Positions 44,421 to 54,800 are shown, counted from the first letter of the stretch. The stretch is DNA of 64,000 nucleotides from Pseudomonas nitroreducens TX1 (GCF_000313755.1 NZ_AMZB01000116.1:1-64000), one strand, 5' to 3'. A program made the numbers and translations. Notes: generated by a model not told the origin, from the letters alone.

Positions 44421-45341
44421 TCAGCTGTTCGCGCCCATGAGCCGCTGGGTCGACGAGAGCAAGGGCGAGTCCGCTGGCAGATGCATGGAAATCGCCGCAG
44501 GGCGCACCTCGAAGCGCAGCCTGGGCCCCTCCAGCGGCTCGCCGTCGAGATTGACGTCCAGGCCCTCGTGCGCCTCGACCTCTATCCACGGCAGGCGCGC
44601 ACGGACGAACAGGTCCTGGGTACCAAGCCCACCGCCCAGCAGCGCGCCGAGGGTGCCGACCATGTCCTGCGGCGTCGGCAGGATGCTCACATCGAGCAAT
44701 CCATCGTCCGCTGCCGCCTGGGGACAGAGCACATGTCCGCCGCCCGCCTGCCGTCCGTTGCCGATGCCCAGCGCGAGGAATTCCCCTTCCCAGCTGAAAT
44801 CCGGGCCGCTGAAGCGGCCCTGCGCTGCATGCACCTCGGAGAAGCGCGTCAGGCCGGTGAGCAGGTAGGCCGCGCCGCCGAGCAGCTTCTTCAGGTCTTC
44901 CGGAGTATTGGCCGTGACCTTGGAGCCGAAGCCGCCGGTGGCCATGTTGAGGAACATCTGCCCGTCCACCTCGCCCAGGTCGATGGGCCGCGCCGGCACC
45001 TCCAGCAGGGCCAGCGCAGCGGCTGGCTCCAGCGGCACGCCGGCGGCACGGGCGAAGTCGTTGGCGGTGCCCAGCGGCAGGATCGCCAGGCTGGCCTTGC
45101 CACCGGCCTGGGCCAACGCCTCGGCGACATCGCGCACGGTGCCGTCTCCACCGCCGGCAATCAGCGTCGTATAGCCCGCTGCCAAGCCCTCCTCCACCAG
45201 GCGCCGGGCGTCGCCCGCCTCCCAGGTCACCCTCACGTCGAGCGTTTGCCCCGCCTCGCGCGCAGCCAGCACAGCGGCGCGCACCTCCTCGTTGGCGGCT
45301 TGCTTGCCATGCAGGATCAATAGGGCCTTGGGTTGCATCAT
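44421..45341 (-). CDS. yegS: YegS-type lipid kinase
   Basis: A 306-residue diacylglycerol-kinase-fold enzyme. GGGDGTVRDVAEAL (residues 65-78) binds the nucleotide, followed by PLGTANDFARAAG. In E. coli, YegS phosphorylates lipid substrates such as phosphatidylglycerol in vitro; the physiological substrate is not settled. GAGGAAG six bases before ATG 45341 fixes the start. The kinase gene lies 87 bases downstream of the FGGY kinase in the same direction, so it may be the last gene of that locus. Confidence 0.93.
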   Translation of the reverse strand: MMQPKALLILHGKQAANEEVRAAVLAAREAGQTLDVRVTWEAGDARRLVEEGLAAGYTTLIAGGGDGTVRDVAEALAQAGGKASLAILPLGTANDFARAAGVPLEPAAALALLEVPARPIDLGEVDGQMFLNMATGGFGSKVTANTPEDLKKLLGGAAYLLTGLTRFSEVHAAQGRFSGPDFSWEGEFLALGIGNGRQAGGGHVLCPQAAADDGLLDVSILPTPQDMVGTLGALLGGGLGTQDLFVRARLPWIEVEAHEGLDVNLDGEPLEGPRLRFEVRPAAISMHLPADSPLLSSTQRLMGANS

Positions 45342-45428
45342 GGTCGGCTTCCTCGCGAGTGATCCATTGAGCGTCAACTAATGGACCCAGAGTAGCGCGG
45401 GAAAATTTCGCCAACCTTCAACGGCGGA

Positions 45429-46988
45429 TCAGGCCGGGTAGCCGGTGATCTCGCGAATGCTCTGGTACAGCGGCTTGAGCTGCTTGTACATGCGCTGGTA
45501 GACCTCGCTGTACAGCCGCTCGTAGGTGCGCTGCGCCTCGGGGCGCGGATGGAAGACATCGCCGACGCGGGTCATGGCGGCGATGGCGTGGGTAAAGTCC
45601 GGATAGAGGCCGAGCCCCACCGCACAATCGATGGCTGCACCCAGGCCGGAAGCTTCGTAGACATGCGGACGCTCTGCCGGCAGGCCGAAGATGTCGGCGG
45701 TGAGCTGCATCGCCGCATCGCTCTGCGAGCCGCCACCGGCCACGCGCAGGCGCTGGATGCGGGTGCCGGAGCGCTTCTCGATACGCTCCTTGCCCTGGCG
45801 CAACGCGTAGGCCAGGCCTTCGAGGATGGCGCGGTAGATGTGCGCGCGGGTGTGCACGTCACCGAAGCCGATGATCGAGCCCTTGGCTTCCAGCCCCGGC
45901 TCGCGGATGCCCGGCGTCCAGTAGGGTTGCAGCATCAGGCCCATGGAGCCGGCGGGCACGCTGTCGACCAGTTCGTCAAAGAGTTTTTCCGGCTCGACGC
46001 CGAGTTCCTGCGCGCGTTGCATCTCGCGCAGGCCGAACTCGCGCTTGAACCAGCTGACCATCCAGAAACCGCGGTAGATCATCACCTCGGTGTTGAAGTG
46101 ATCGGGGATCGCCGCGGGGTACGGCGGGATCAGCGGGATGGTCTCCAGATAGCGTGAACGGGTGGTGTTGATGGTCGCGGTGGTGCCGTAGGACAGGCAG
46201 GCCACGGTCGGATCGATGGCGCCGGCGCCGAGCACTTCGCAGGCTTTGTCGGCGCCGGCGGCGATCAGCGGCAGGCCTTCGGGAATGCCGGTCAGGCGGC
46301 TGGCTTGGGCAGTGATCTCGCCCAGTTTCTCGCCGGGCTTGAACAGCTCCGGCAGCTGCTCGCGGCGCACGTCCAGCGCCTGCCACTTCCAGTCGCGCGG
46401 CGCGGCCCATTGCAGCTTCTTGTAGTCGAACGGCAGGTAGGCAACGCTGCAGGCCACCGAATCCACGTAGCGTCCGCACAGACGCTGGGTGAGGAAGCCG
46501 GAGAGCAGCAGCACCTTGTGCGTGCGCTGGTGGATGTCCGGCTGCTGCTGGGCGATCCAGTTCACTTCGGCCTGGGTACGGAAGTAATCCACCGCGCCCT
46601 GCGCGCCCACCAGCTTGAACAGCCACCCCCAGGGGCCCTTGATCGATTCGCCCGGCTCGGCGCGGCGCTGGTCCAGCCAGATGATCGCCGGGCGCAGGGC
46701 CCGACCCGCTTCGTCGACGTGGATCACGGTACCGCGCTGGGTCGTCAGCGAGACGCCACGGATGCGCCTGCGGTCGATGTCCACGCTGGCCCACAGGCGC
46801 TTGCAGGCCTCGCCCAGCTGCTCCCAGTAGTACTCCGGGTGCTGCTCGGCCCAACCGGGCTGCGAGGAGAAATAGGCTTCCAGCTCGACCTTGCCCTTGC
46901 CCACCAGGTTGCCCTGGAGATCGAAGAGCAGCGCGCGCACGCTCTGGGTGCCGTTGTCGATGGCCAGCAGGTAGTTGTTGTTATCCAT
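45429..46988 (-). CDS. FGGY-family carbohydrate kinase
   Basis: A 519-residue kinase of the glycerol/xylulose/ribulose kinase fold. The N-terminal domain starts LLAIDNGTQSVRALLFD, with WLDQRRAEPGE in place of the substrate motif; the C-terminal domain has AAGADKACEVLGAG and VAGGGSQSDAAMQ. The substrate is not clear from sequence: it is not GlpK-like in its substrate pocket region. ATG 46988 (MDNNNYLLAID) is used; the longer frame overlaps the dehydrogenase. Its partners are described under the locus findings. Confidence 0.9.
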   Translation of the reverse strand: MDNNNYLLAIDNGTQSVRALLFDLQGNLVGKGKVELEAYFSSQPGWAEQHPEYYWEQLGEACKRLWASVDIDRRRIRGVSLTTQRGTVIHVDEAGRALRPAIIWLDQRRAEPGESIKGPWGWLFKLVGAQGAVDYFRTQAEVNWIAQQQPDIHQRTHKVLLLSGFLTQRLCGRYVDSVACSVAYLPFDYKKLQWAAPRDWKWQALDVRREQLPELFKPGEKLGEITAQASRLTGIPEGLPLIAAGADKACEVLGAGAIDPTVACLSYGTTATINTTRSRYLETIPLIPPYPAAIPDHFNTEVMIYRGFWMVSWFKREFGLREMQRAQELGVEPEKLFDELVDSVPAGSMGLMLQPYWTPGIREPGLEAKGSIIGFGDVHTRAHIYRAILEGLAYALRQGKERIEKRSGTRIQRLRVAGGGSQSDAAMQLTADIFGLPAERPHVYEASGLGAAIDCAVGLGLYPDFTHAIAAMTRVGDVFHPRPEAQRTYERLYSEVYQRMYKQLKPLYQSIREITGYPA

Positions 46989-47014
46989 GGGGCTCTCGTT
47001 CAATGGGGCCGCGG

Positions 47015-48592
47015 TCAGTGCGGCAGGCTGTAGCAGCGACGCCACAAGGCCAGATAGTCCTGTTCCTCACGTTTCCAGCGCGTGTCGTCCCAGCCCAGGC
47101 GTGGCTGGCACAGTGCGCGGATCTTCGGCAGCTCGGCGGCTGCGCCATCGGCCAGCAGCAGGCCGATACGGGTACGGCGCAGCAACAGGTCGTCCAGGTG
47201 CAACACCAGTTCGCCTTCCGCCGCCCTAGCCAGCTCGGCCCAGAGACAATCGGTGTTGCCGATGCATGCGCTGCCCAGGGTTCTGATTGCCCTCGCCAGC
47301 TCCGGCAGCGCGCGGCCATGGCGACCGCTCAGGCGTCGCTTCTGTGGCGCAGTGAGTCCTGGCAAGTCGATGTCTGCCACCGGTTCGAAGACCTGCTCGC
47401 CGGCGGGTTCCAGCGGGCGCTCCAGCATCGGCGCGCAGGCCGCCAGGACTTCCAGCGCCAGCAGGCGGAAGGTGGTCAGCTTGCCGCCGGCCAGGGTCAC
47501 GCAGCCGGGCTCGACCCACAGCGCATGTTCGCGCTTCTCGTCCGACGGCCTGAGCACTGGGGCGCCATCGCTGACCACCGGACGCACCCCGGCCCAGGTG
47601 GAGAGCACATCTGCCGAGCTGATCCGGGCAGACGGGAACTGCTGCGCGCAGGCCGCCAGCAGGTAGTCCACTTCCTCGCGGCTGATGGCGGCATCATCGT
47701 CCAGCGTGTCGCGATGGTCGAGGTCGGTGGTGCCGACCACGGTCGCGCCCTCCCAGGGGAAGACGAACACCGGACGCTTGTCCTGACCGTGCATGAAGCT
47801 GAAGGCGTGGGCGACCGGCAAGCGCCAGGCCGGCAGCAACAGGTGGCTGCCGCGCAGCGGGCGGATGTGCTCGCTGCCTTGCTTCTGCCGCAAGGCATCG
47901 GCCCAGGCGCCGGTGGCCAGGGCCACGGCGCGGGCGCGGATACTGAAGCGCTGGCCGCTCTCGCTGTCCTCGGCGACCAGTCCCTGAATGCGACCATCGC
48001 GGCGGTCCAGTTCGATCACTTTCAAGCCGTTCAGGGCTTCGCCGCCTTCGGCACGCGCTTCGCCCAGCACACGCATCACCAGGCGTGCATCGTCGGTGAC
48101 CGCGTCCTCGAAACGGGTGCCGCCCAGCAGGCGGTTTTCCTTCAGCCCCGGCGCCAGGTAGCGCAATTCTTCCAGGCGATGGAACAGATGGTTTCGCCGC
48201 CCCGCGAGCGCGTCGTAGAGCCAGAGCAGGGCGCCGAACACCCGCGGGCCGGGGAAGCCGCCCTGGTAGTGCGGCATGATGAAGCTCAGCGGATCGACCA
48301 GCCCCGGTGCCTCGCCCAGCAGGCGCTGGCGCTCGCGCACCGAGTCGCGGGTCAGGCCGAACTGGCCCTTGGCGATGTAGCGCAAGCCGCCGTGGACCAT
48401 CTTCGACGAGCGGCTGGAGGTACCCCAGGCGAAGTCGCGCTGCTCGATCAGCAGGCAGCGCCAGCCGCGCCGCGCCGCCTCGCGCAGGATGCCGGCGCCA
48501 GTGATGCCGCCGCCGACCACGATCAGGTCCCAGTCGCGCGCCGCCAGTTCCGGCAACGCCTCGGCACGCCAGGCTGCATTCCAGGCAGGCAT
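47015..48592 (-). CDS. GlpD-like FAD-dependent glycerol-3-phosphate dehydrogenase
   Basis: A 525-residue flavoprotein of the DAO/GlpD family. VVGGGITGAGILREAARRGW at residues 25-44 binds FAD, followed by SKMVHGGLRYI and GTDLDH near residue 290. It oxidises sn-glycerol 3-phosphate or a related phosphate with electrons to the quinone pool. The C-terminal DAO_C helical domain is present. It is separate from the usual glp locus and lies between the FGGY kinase and the AGPS-like gene, with 26- and 4-base gaps. Confidence 0.9.
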   Translation of the reverse strand: MPAWNAAWRAEALPELAARDWDLIVVGGGITGAGILREAARRGWRCLLIEQRDFAWGTSSRSSKMVHGGLRYIAKGQFGLTRDSVRERQRLLGEAPGLVDPLSFIMPHYQGGFPGPRVFGALLWLYDALAGRRNHLFHRLEELRYLAPGLKENRLLGGTRFEDAVTDDARLVMRVLGEARAEGGEALNGLKVIELDRRDGRIQGLVAEDSESGQRFSIRARAVALATGAWADALRQKQGSEHIRPLRGSHLLLPAWRLPVAHAFSFMHGQDKRPVFVFPWEGATVVGTTDLDHRDTLDDDAAISREEVDYLLAACAQQFPSARISSADVLSTWAGVRPVVSDGAPVLRPSDEKREHALWVEPGCVTLAGGKLTTFRLLALEVLAACAPMLERPLEPAGEQVFEPVADIDLPGLTAPQKRRLSGRHGRALPELARAIRTLGSACIGNTDCLWAELARAAEGELVLHLDDLLLRRTRIGLLLADGAAAELPKIRALCQPRLGWDDTRWKREEQDYLALWRRCYSLPH

Positions 48593-48596
48593 CGTC

Positions 48597-50192
48597 TCAG
48601 TCCTGCAGCAGCGTGCCGGGGTTCAGCCGGCCGGACGGGTCGAAATGCCCGGCCAGCGCCTGGATCGCCGCCATGCCCAGCGGGCCCTTCTCCACCGGCA
48701 GATAGGGCGCGTGGTCCTTGCCCACGCCGTGCTGGTGGCTGATGGTTCCGCGGTGGTTGGCGATGGTCTGGCTGGCAGCGTGCTTGAGCTTGCGCCAGCG
48801 CTCGTGCGTCTGCGCATAGCTGGCCGCCGGGCGGAACACATAGGTGGTATAGATGCTCGAGCCTTCGCCATAGACATGCGACAGGTGGGTGAACACATGC
48901 ACGCGCTCGCCTTCGGCGGCCAGGCCCTCACGCAGGCTGGCTTCGATACGGTTCAGCAGGTTGTCGACGTTGGACCAGTCGGTGGCGGTTTCCAGGGTGT
49001 CGACCACGTAGCCGTTCTCCCACAGCGCTTCGCGCAGGTAAGGAAAGCGGAAGCGGTTCTGCGCCCATTTCCTGCCCAACAGGGTGCCGGTGAACACGCC
49101 GCCAAAGGCCTTGAGAAGGCGCCGCGCAGCACGCAGCGAGGTCGCGTTCTGGGCGCGGTCGCCGGTGACGCCGAAGGTCAGCATGCATTTGCCCTCGGCC
49201 GCGCCGCGCAGTTTCAGGTAGCGCTCCAGCCAGGCGATCTGCCCCGGATGACCTGCCAGTGCAAGCTGGGTGGTGGTTTCCACGGCATTGGACAGGCGCA
49301 GCATGGAGAGCGGTACGCGCGCCTGCACCAGGGTGCGGATGCCTTCCAGCGCCTGCTCCCAGGACGGCAGGAAAACCGCGTAGAAACGCTCGTCCTCGGC
49401 GATGCGCGTGACCCGCACCTTCACCGACGAGAGAATGCCGAAACGACCTTCGGAGCCCATCACCATCTCGCGCAGATCAGGCCCCGCCGAGGAGGCCGGG
49501 AAGGTCGGAATTTCCAGGGTACCGGCGAAGGTTTCCAGCGAACCGCCGGCGAACAGCTGCTCGATGCGCCCGTAGCGCAGCGACTGCTGGCCACTGGAAC
49601 GGCTGGCGACCCAGCCACCGAGGGTGGAGAGCTCCCAGGACTGCGGGAAGTGACCGAGGGTATAGCCCCGGGCGCGCAGCTGGCTTTCTACTTGCGGCCC
49701 GTTGGCGCCGGGGCCGAAGGTGGCGATCAGGCTCTGCTCGTCCAATTCCAGCAGGCGGTTCATGTGCTCCAGGGAAACCGTGAGCACCGCCTTGTCGGAC
49801 ACCGGCGGGTTGATGTGACCGGCCACCGAGGTGCCGCCGCCATAGGGGATCACCAGGCAGTCCCAGAGCTCGGCGAACTTCAGTAGCTCACGGATCTGCT
49901 CGGCGGTCTGCGGGTAGGCCACGCCGTCGGGGAACACGCCGAAGTCGCCTTCGCGCATCGCCAGCCAGTCCGGCAGGCTCTGGCCGCGAGCGTGCAGCAG
50001 GCGGTCCCGGGCTTCGCGCACCACCAGCGGATGCTCGGGCAGGCGCGAGGCCGGCACCTTGGCCAGTACCTGCTCCAGCGTCGCGTCCGGCAGCGTCAGG
50101 CCCGGGCCCACCAGTTCGGCGAGGAACCCACGCCCGTTATCGGGCAGTTCGACCACCGTCGTTTCTTCACCCCAGCCGTTCCAGCGTCGCAT
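48597..50192 (-). CDS. FAD-binding oxidase resembling alkyl-DHAP synthase
   Basis: A 531-residue protein with an FAD-binding PCMH domain (YGGGTSVAGH near residue 120) and a C-terminal domain ending GTISHQHGVGKDHAPYL. That end matches the active-site motif of alkyldihydroxyacetonephosphate synthase, where HHH is seen in eukaryotes; here residues 486-488 are HQH. AGPS replaces the acyl chain of acyl-DHAP by a fatty alcohol. E. coli YgcU is, from memory, a distant relative. Activity here is not proven. It is the first gene of the operon, 157 bases from the divergent araC-type gene. Confidence 0.88.
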   Translation of the reverse strand: MRRWNGWGEETTVVELPDNGRGFLAELVGPGLTLPDATLEQVLAKVPASRLPEHPLVVREARDRLLHARGQSLPDWLAMREGDFGVFPDGVAYPQTAEQIRELLKFAELWDCLVIPYGGGTSVAGHINPPVSDKAVLTVSLEHMNRLLELDEQSLIATFGPGANGPQVESQLRARGYTLGHFPQSWELSTLGGWVASRSSGQQSLRYGRIEQLFAGGSLETFAGTLEIPTFPASSAGPDLREMVMGSEGRFGILSSVKVRVTRIAEDERFYAVFLPSWEQALEGIRTLVQARVPLSMLRLSNAVETTTQLALAGHPGQIAWLERYLKLRGAAEGKCMLTFGVTGDRAQNATSLRAARRLLKAFGGVFTGTLLGRKWAQNRFRFPYLREALWENGYVVDTLETATDWSNVDNLLNRIEASLREGLAAEGERVHVFTHLSHVYGEGSSIYTTYVFRPAASYAQTHERWRKLKHAASQTIANHRGTISHQHGVGKDHAPYLPVEKGPLGMAAIQALAGHFDPSGRLNPGTLLQD

Positions 50193-50349
50193 GCCCGCTC
50201 CTTTTATCCAGGTCTCTGTCTGCCATTTCGATAGCTATTCCGGTGCCGCTTGATGGCTGCCTATACTAGCCAGCCGCCCTGCCCTGTCACTGTCGGATCA
50301 AGACAGGCGCAGTTGCCGATCGAGACACCGAAGAACAAGAACTCACGCC

Positions 50350-51378
50350 ATGCATTCCCTGGGCTACACCTCCGTCCCCGCACTGCTGAAATACCTGCGC
50401 CACGCCGAGTCCCTCGGCATGGACCAGGACGCTGCCCTCAAGGCTGCCGGCCTGGAACGCTCGCAACTGAGCGACAACAGCCAGCGTCTGCCGAGCGAGG
50501 CCCACGAACGCCTGCTGCAGCACCTTTGCGCGCACTCCGGCGATCCGTTGTTCGGCCTGCACTCCGCACGCTTCGTGCAGCCAGGCTCCTGGAGCGTGCT
50601 GGGCTACATCACCATGAACTGCGCCAACCTGGGCGAAGCCATGGGCCGCATCATTCCCTACGAGAAGCTGGTCGGCGACATGGGCGTCAGCCGCCTGGAA
50701 CCGGGCACGGACCACATCAAGCTGATCTGGAACTGCCGTCACGAGGCGGCGCAGATCCGCCGGCACATGGTGGAAAACGTGCTGGCATCCTGGCTGCTCT
50801 ATGCGCGCTGGATCGCCGACACCGATGGCTCGCCGCAGGAAGTCTGGTTCGAGCACGCGCAGCCCGAGGGCGCCGATGTTGCCGAGTACGAGCAACTGTT
50901 CGGCTGCCCGGTGCGTTTCGAGCAACCCTTCAGCGCCCTGCTGGTACCCCTGCAGTTGCTCAGCTACCCGCTGCGCCAGGCCGACGCCAATCTGCTGCGC
51001 ACCCTGGAAGAACACGCCCTGGCGCTGATGGCCGAACTGGACGACGACGAGCCGCTGCCGCTGCGGGTGAAGAACGCCCTGCGACTGCTGCTCAAGGACG
51101 GCCTGCCGCGCAAGGAGCGCGTCGCCGAACGCTTCGACATGACCGTGCGCACCCTGCAACGCCACCTGCAGCAGGCCGGCGCCAGTTACCAGCAGATCCT
51201 CGACGAACTGCGCCAGGAACTCGCCAAACACTACCTGGTGCACAGCGACCTGCCGATCCAGGACATCGCCCAGTACCTGGGCTTCACCGAGTCGCGCTCC
51301 TTCCATCGCAGCTTCAAGGGCTGGACGGACCAGACGCCCGGCGAATATCGCCAGCAGCACAAGAAAACGCCGGTCTGA
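50350..51378 (+). CDS. AraC-family transcriptional regulator
   Basis: A 342-residue regulator with an N-terminal Arabinose_bd-type domain (residues 10-200) and a C-terminal AraC double helix-turn-helix (about 240-338, ending FHRSFKGWTDQTPGEYRQQH). It is divergent from the AGPS-like operon and is the obvious candidate regulator of it. The ligand is unknown. The stop codon is in the loop of its own terminator. Confidence 0.93.
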   Translation: MHSLGYTSVPALLKYLRHAESLGMDQDAALKAAGLERSQLSDNSQRLPSEAHERLLQHLCAHSGDPLFGLHSARFVQPGSWSVLGYITMNCANLGEAMGRIIPYEKLVGDMGVSRLEPGTDHIKLIWNCRHEAAQIRRHMVENVLASWLLYARWIADTDGSPQEVWFEHAQPEGADVAEYEQLFGCPVRFEQPFSALLVPLQLLSYPLRQADANLLRTLEEHALALMAELDDDEPLPLRVKNALRLLLKDGLPRKERVAERFDMTVRTLQRHLQQAGASYQQILDELRQELAKHYLVHSDLPIQDIAQYLGFTESRSFHRSFKGWTDQTPGEYRQQHKKTPV

Positions 51379-51391
51379 GACCGGCGTTTTT
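51364..51391 (+). terminator. Terminator overlapping the araC-type 3' end
   Basis: AAAACGCCGGTC-TGA-GACCGGCGTTTTT: a 12-bp stem with the stop codon TGA as its loop and a U-tract after it. Confidence 0.92.
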
Positions 51392-51856
51392 CACTGCGCA
51401 GCTGCCCGCGCCAAAGCACATGGCGTTTGGATATTGACGCTTTTCACCATCTGTCGGATTCCCCCCTCGCTTTCGTCAAATCCCTGTCGAAACGACGAGC
51501 ACCCTGATGGCATTGAGCTACCGTCTGAAGTCAGTACAGACCTGTTCAGGTTCGGGACTTCGAACATCCCGTGCCTCCCAGAAGGTCTGGAGCGAGCGGA
51601 GAATCAAGATAACAACGACCTGATGGATGCATGGATGGGAGGTTTCAACGAGCCTTGGCATCGTTCGGTGCACGGAACTCCGGGTGACGCAAGGTCGCCC
51701 TGCACTGGCGCCATCGCTCGACACGCCTGCCGCCCTCTGGCGGCATCAAAGGCTCCTGCCCCAGAACCCGCAGGCTCCCGACTCAGGGACTGATTGACCG
51801 CGAGCTTGATATAGAGGTTGTCCGAGGCGTGTCAGCTCTGAACTGAGGGATAAATC
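51392..51856. other. Long leader upstream of the VCBS/RTX gene
   Basis: 465 bases with no supported gene. Open frames here (for example 51434-51793) have no family resemblance and lack a Shine-Dalgarno sequence. It presumably holds the promoter and leader of the large gene at 51857; I see no clear operator or riboswitch. Confidence 0.6.
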
Positions 51857-54800
51857 ATGGGCGAGTCGTATCAGTGGGATTTCGGTTCGGTTGCATCCGG
51901 CCTGCAATTCAAGATCGTTTTCGACGGCACCGGCTTCACGGTGACCTGCACATCCGGCTATCTGGATCTCAACGCCCTCTGGTTCTCGGACGGCGACAAG
52001 AGTGCCGAGGGGACGGTTACCCTGGCCAAATCCGATAACAGCCTCAACATGAACGGCACCGGTATTACCTGGGATGACGTCTACAAGGTTTCCAGCACCG
52101 GGCTTGGCTCTACGGGCACGAACAAGGCCAGCTTCCTCACCGCCGGCGAGTCGATGTCGTTCTCCCTGGCGACGCTCGACCTGCCGGAATCCATCAGCGC
52201 ACTGCTGGCCAATCCCACACTGCTGACCATTGGCGTGCGGGTCACCAGCGACAGCTCGACCAGTGGCGAGGGCAAGTATGTCGACACCAGCGGCACGCTG
52301 ATCTCGAGCGTCAACCATGCGCCGACCCTGGCCACCGTCAGCAATGGCACGGTCACCGATACCGCGGGGGACGACAGCTTTGCGAACGTGAGCGGGACCC
52401 TGCACGGCAGCGATGCCGACGGCAACCCGGTGAGTTACAAACTGGCGGATTCCAGCGCCTCGAGCGGCACCGGGGACAGTGCCGGCTTCAACGTGCAGAA
52501 GAGTTCGGACTACGGAACCTTCTACCTGAATACCGCCAGCGGGGCCTACAAGTTCGTCGCCAACGATGCCGCGGTGGAGGGCCTGAAGACCACCCAGACC
52601 GCAGACTTCACGGTCAGCGCGACCGATGGCGTCGCCGATAGCGCCACCCAGACCATCAGCATCAGCCTGAACGGCGTCAACGATACCCCCGAGCTCAACG
52701 CCTCGCTGACCGCCTTCACCTTCATCGACACCTCGGGGAACGACAGCTTCACCAGCGTGACTGGCCAACTGACCAGCACGGACCGCGACGTCGGCGATAC
52801 GGCGAGCTATGCCATCGATGACAGCAGTGCTGCGACCGGGTCCTTCGATGTGAACGGCCACGTCTATCAACAGAAACTGGTCGGCAACTTTGGCACGCTC
52901 TACCTGGACACCAGTGGCGCCTACGAGTACGTCCCCAACGACTCCGCCGTCGAAGCGCTGGAGGCAAGCACCAGCGAAAGCTTCACGCTCAAGGTGACCG
53001 ATGACTCGAATGCAACCGCCACCAAGACCCTGACCATCAACCTGACCGGGGCCGAAGATGCGCCGGAGGTGACGGCGGTAGTTGCGGGTTATGCCGACAC
53101 AGAGGCCGACGACACCTTCGCCGATACCACCGGTACGCTCAACGTCAGTAGCCGCGACGGTGACACCAGCTTCACCTTCACCCTGTCGGGCAGCAGTGAC
53201 TCGGTGCTATCGGGTTACGACCGACAGGACACCAGCAGTGCCTTCGGCACGCTCTACCTGAACAGCACCAGTGGCGCCTACAAGTTCATCGCCAATGACG
53301 CAGCCATCGAAGCGCTCGAAAGCGGCAGCATTCCCAACGCGGTTTATCACGTCACCGCTGCTGCCGACGGTGTGACTTCGGCGGACCAGACCATCACCAT
53401 CACCTTTGCAGGCGCCGAAGACGCCCCGCTCGTGGCGCCCGTGCTGGAGTCCTATCTCGATACGGCCGCCGACGACACCTTCGCCGACAAGACCGGCACC
53501 CTGGACGTCACCAGCCGCGACGGCGACTCCAGCTTCACCTTCGCACTGGCTGGCAGTAGCGCGACGGGACAACTGGACTATGACCTGAAGAACGCCAGCA
53601 GTGGTTACGGCACCCTGTACCTGAACAGCAGCACGGGCGCGTACAAGTTCGTTGCGAACGACGCGGCCATCGAAGGCCTGGAAAGTGGCAACAACCCGAG
53701 CGCGATCTATCACGTTACCGCTGCAGCGGACAACGCGACCTCGTCCGACCAGACCATCACCATCAACCTCAACGGCGCCGAAGATGCACCGGTGGTGGCT
53801 CCCGTGGTGGCGAGCTACACCGACACGGCCGCCGACGACACCTTCACCGACAAGACCGGCACCCTAAGCGTCACCAGCCGCGATGGCGATTCCAGCTTCA
53901 CCTTCGCTCTGGCTGGCAGTAGCGCGACGGGACAACTGGACTATGACCTGCAGAACACCAGCAGCATCTTCGGCACGCTGTACCTCAACAGCACCAGCGG
54001 CGCCTACAAGTTCGTGGCCAACGACGCAGCCATTGAAGCGCTGCAGCCCGGCAGCAATCCAAGCCTGGTGTATGCCGTCACAGCCTCCGCTGACGGCGCG
54101 ACCTCGGCCAGCCAATCCATCACCCTCGGCATTACCGGCGGCAACGATGCGCCGCGCGACCTGACGCTGACGGCGGACACCTCCAACGCCTTCATCACGG
54201 GCAATGGCGTGCCCGGCAACAACGGAGCTATCGGCACCATCAGCGTGACCGCCGGCTCCGACCCGGACGCGGGTGGCAGTTATTCCTTCAGCCTCTTCAG
54301 CGCCAAGTCCGGCGCCCTGGGCGCGGCAAGCATCAGCACCGATGCCAGCGGGCTGTTCGCCGTCAGCAGCGCGGGAGCGCTCAGCAGCACAACGGGGCTG
54401 GCGTCGGGCACCATCTACGAGGTGACGGTCCAGGCAAGCCAGGGTTCCGGTGCGACGCTTGCCACCTACAACGAGACCTTCAGCGTCGTCACTGGCACCA
54501 ACGCCGGGACGGAAACCCTACCCGGCGGGGGGTACGACTTCAGCTCGGGCGACGATGTCATCTACGGCCGGCAGAACGTCGACATCATCCTTGCCGGTTC
54601 GGGCGACGACACCGTGTTCGGCCAGGACGGCAACGACGAGATCCATGGCGGCACCGGCATCGACCTGCTGTTCGGCGGCAAGGACAACGACTCTTTCGTG
54701 TTTTCCACCGGCAACACCGGCATCACCCTGGCAACCGCGGATACCATTGGCGACTTCAACTCGGCGAACGACACCATCGTCACCTCGCTGGCTGCGGGCA

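Noticed and set aside
51434-51793. 119-codon frame in the RTX leader
   Set aside because: Lacks a Shine-Dalgarno sequence, signal or domain; Cys/Pro/Arg composition looks random.
51746-52870. 374-codon minus-strand frame overlapping the RTX 5' region
   Set aside because: Gly/Val/Ala-rich shadow of the Asp/Ser/Thr-rich RTX gene; no Shine-Dalgarno sequence or family match.
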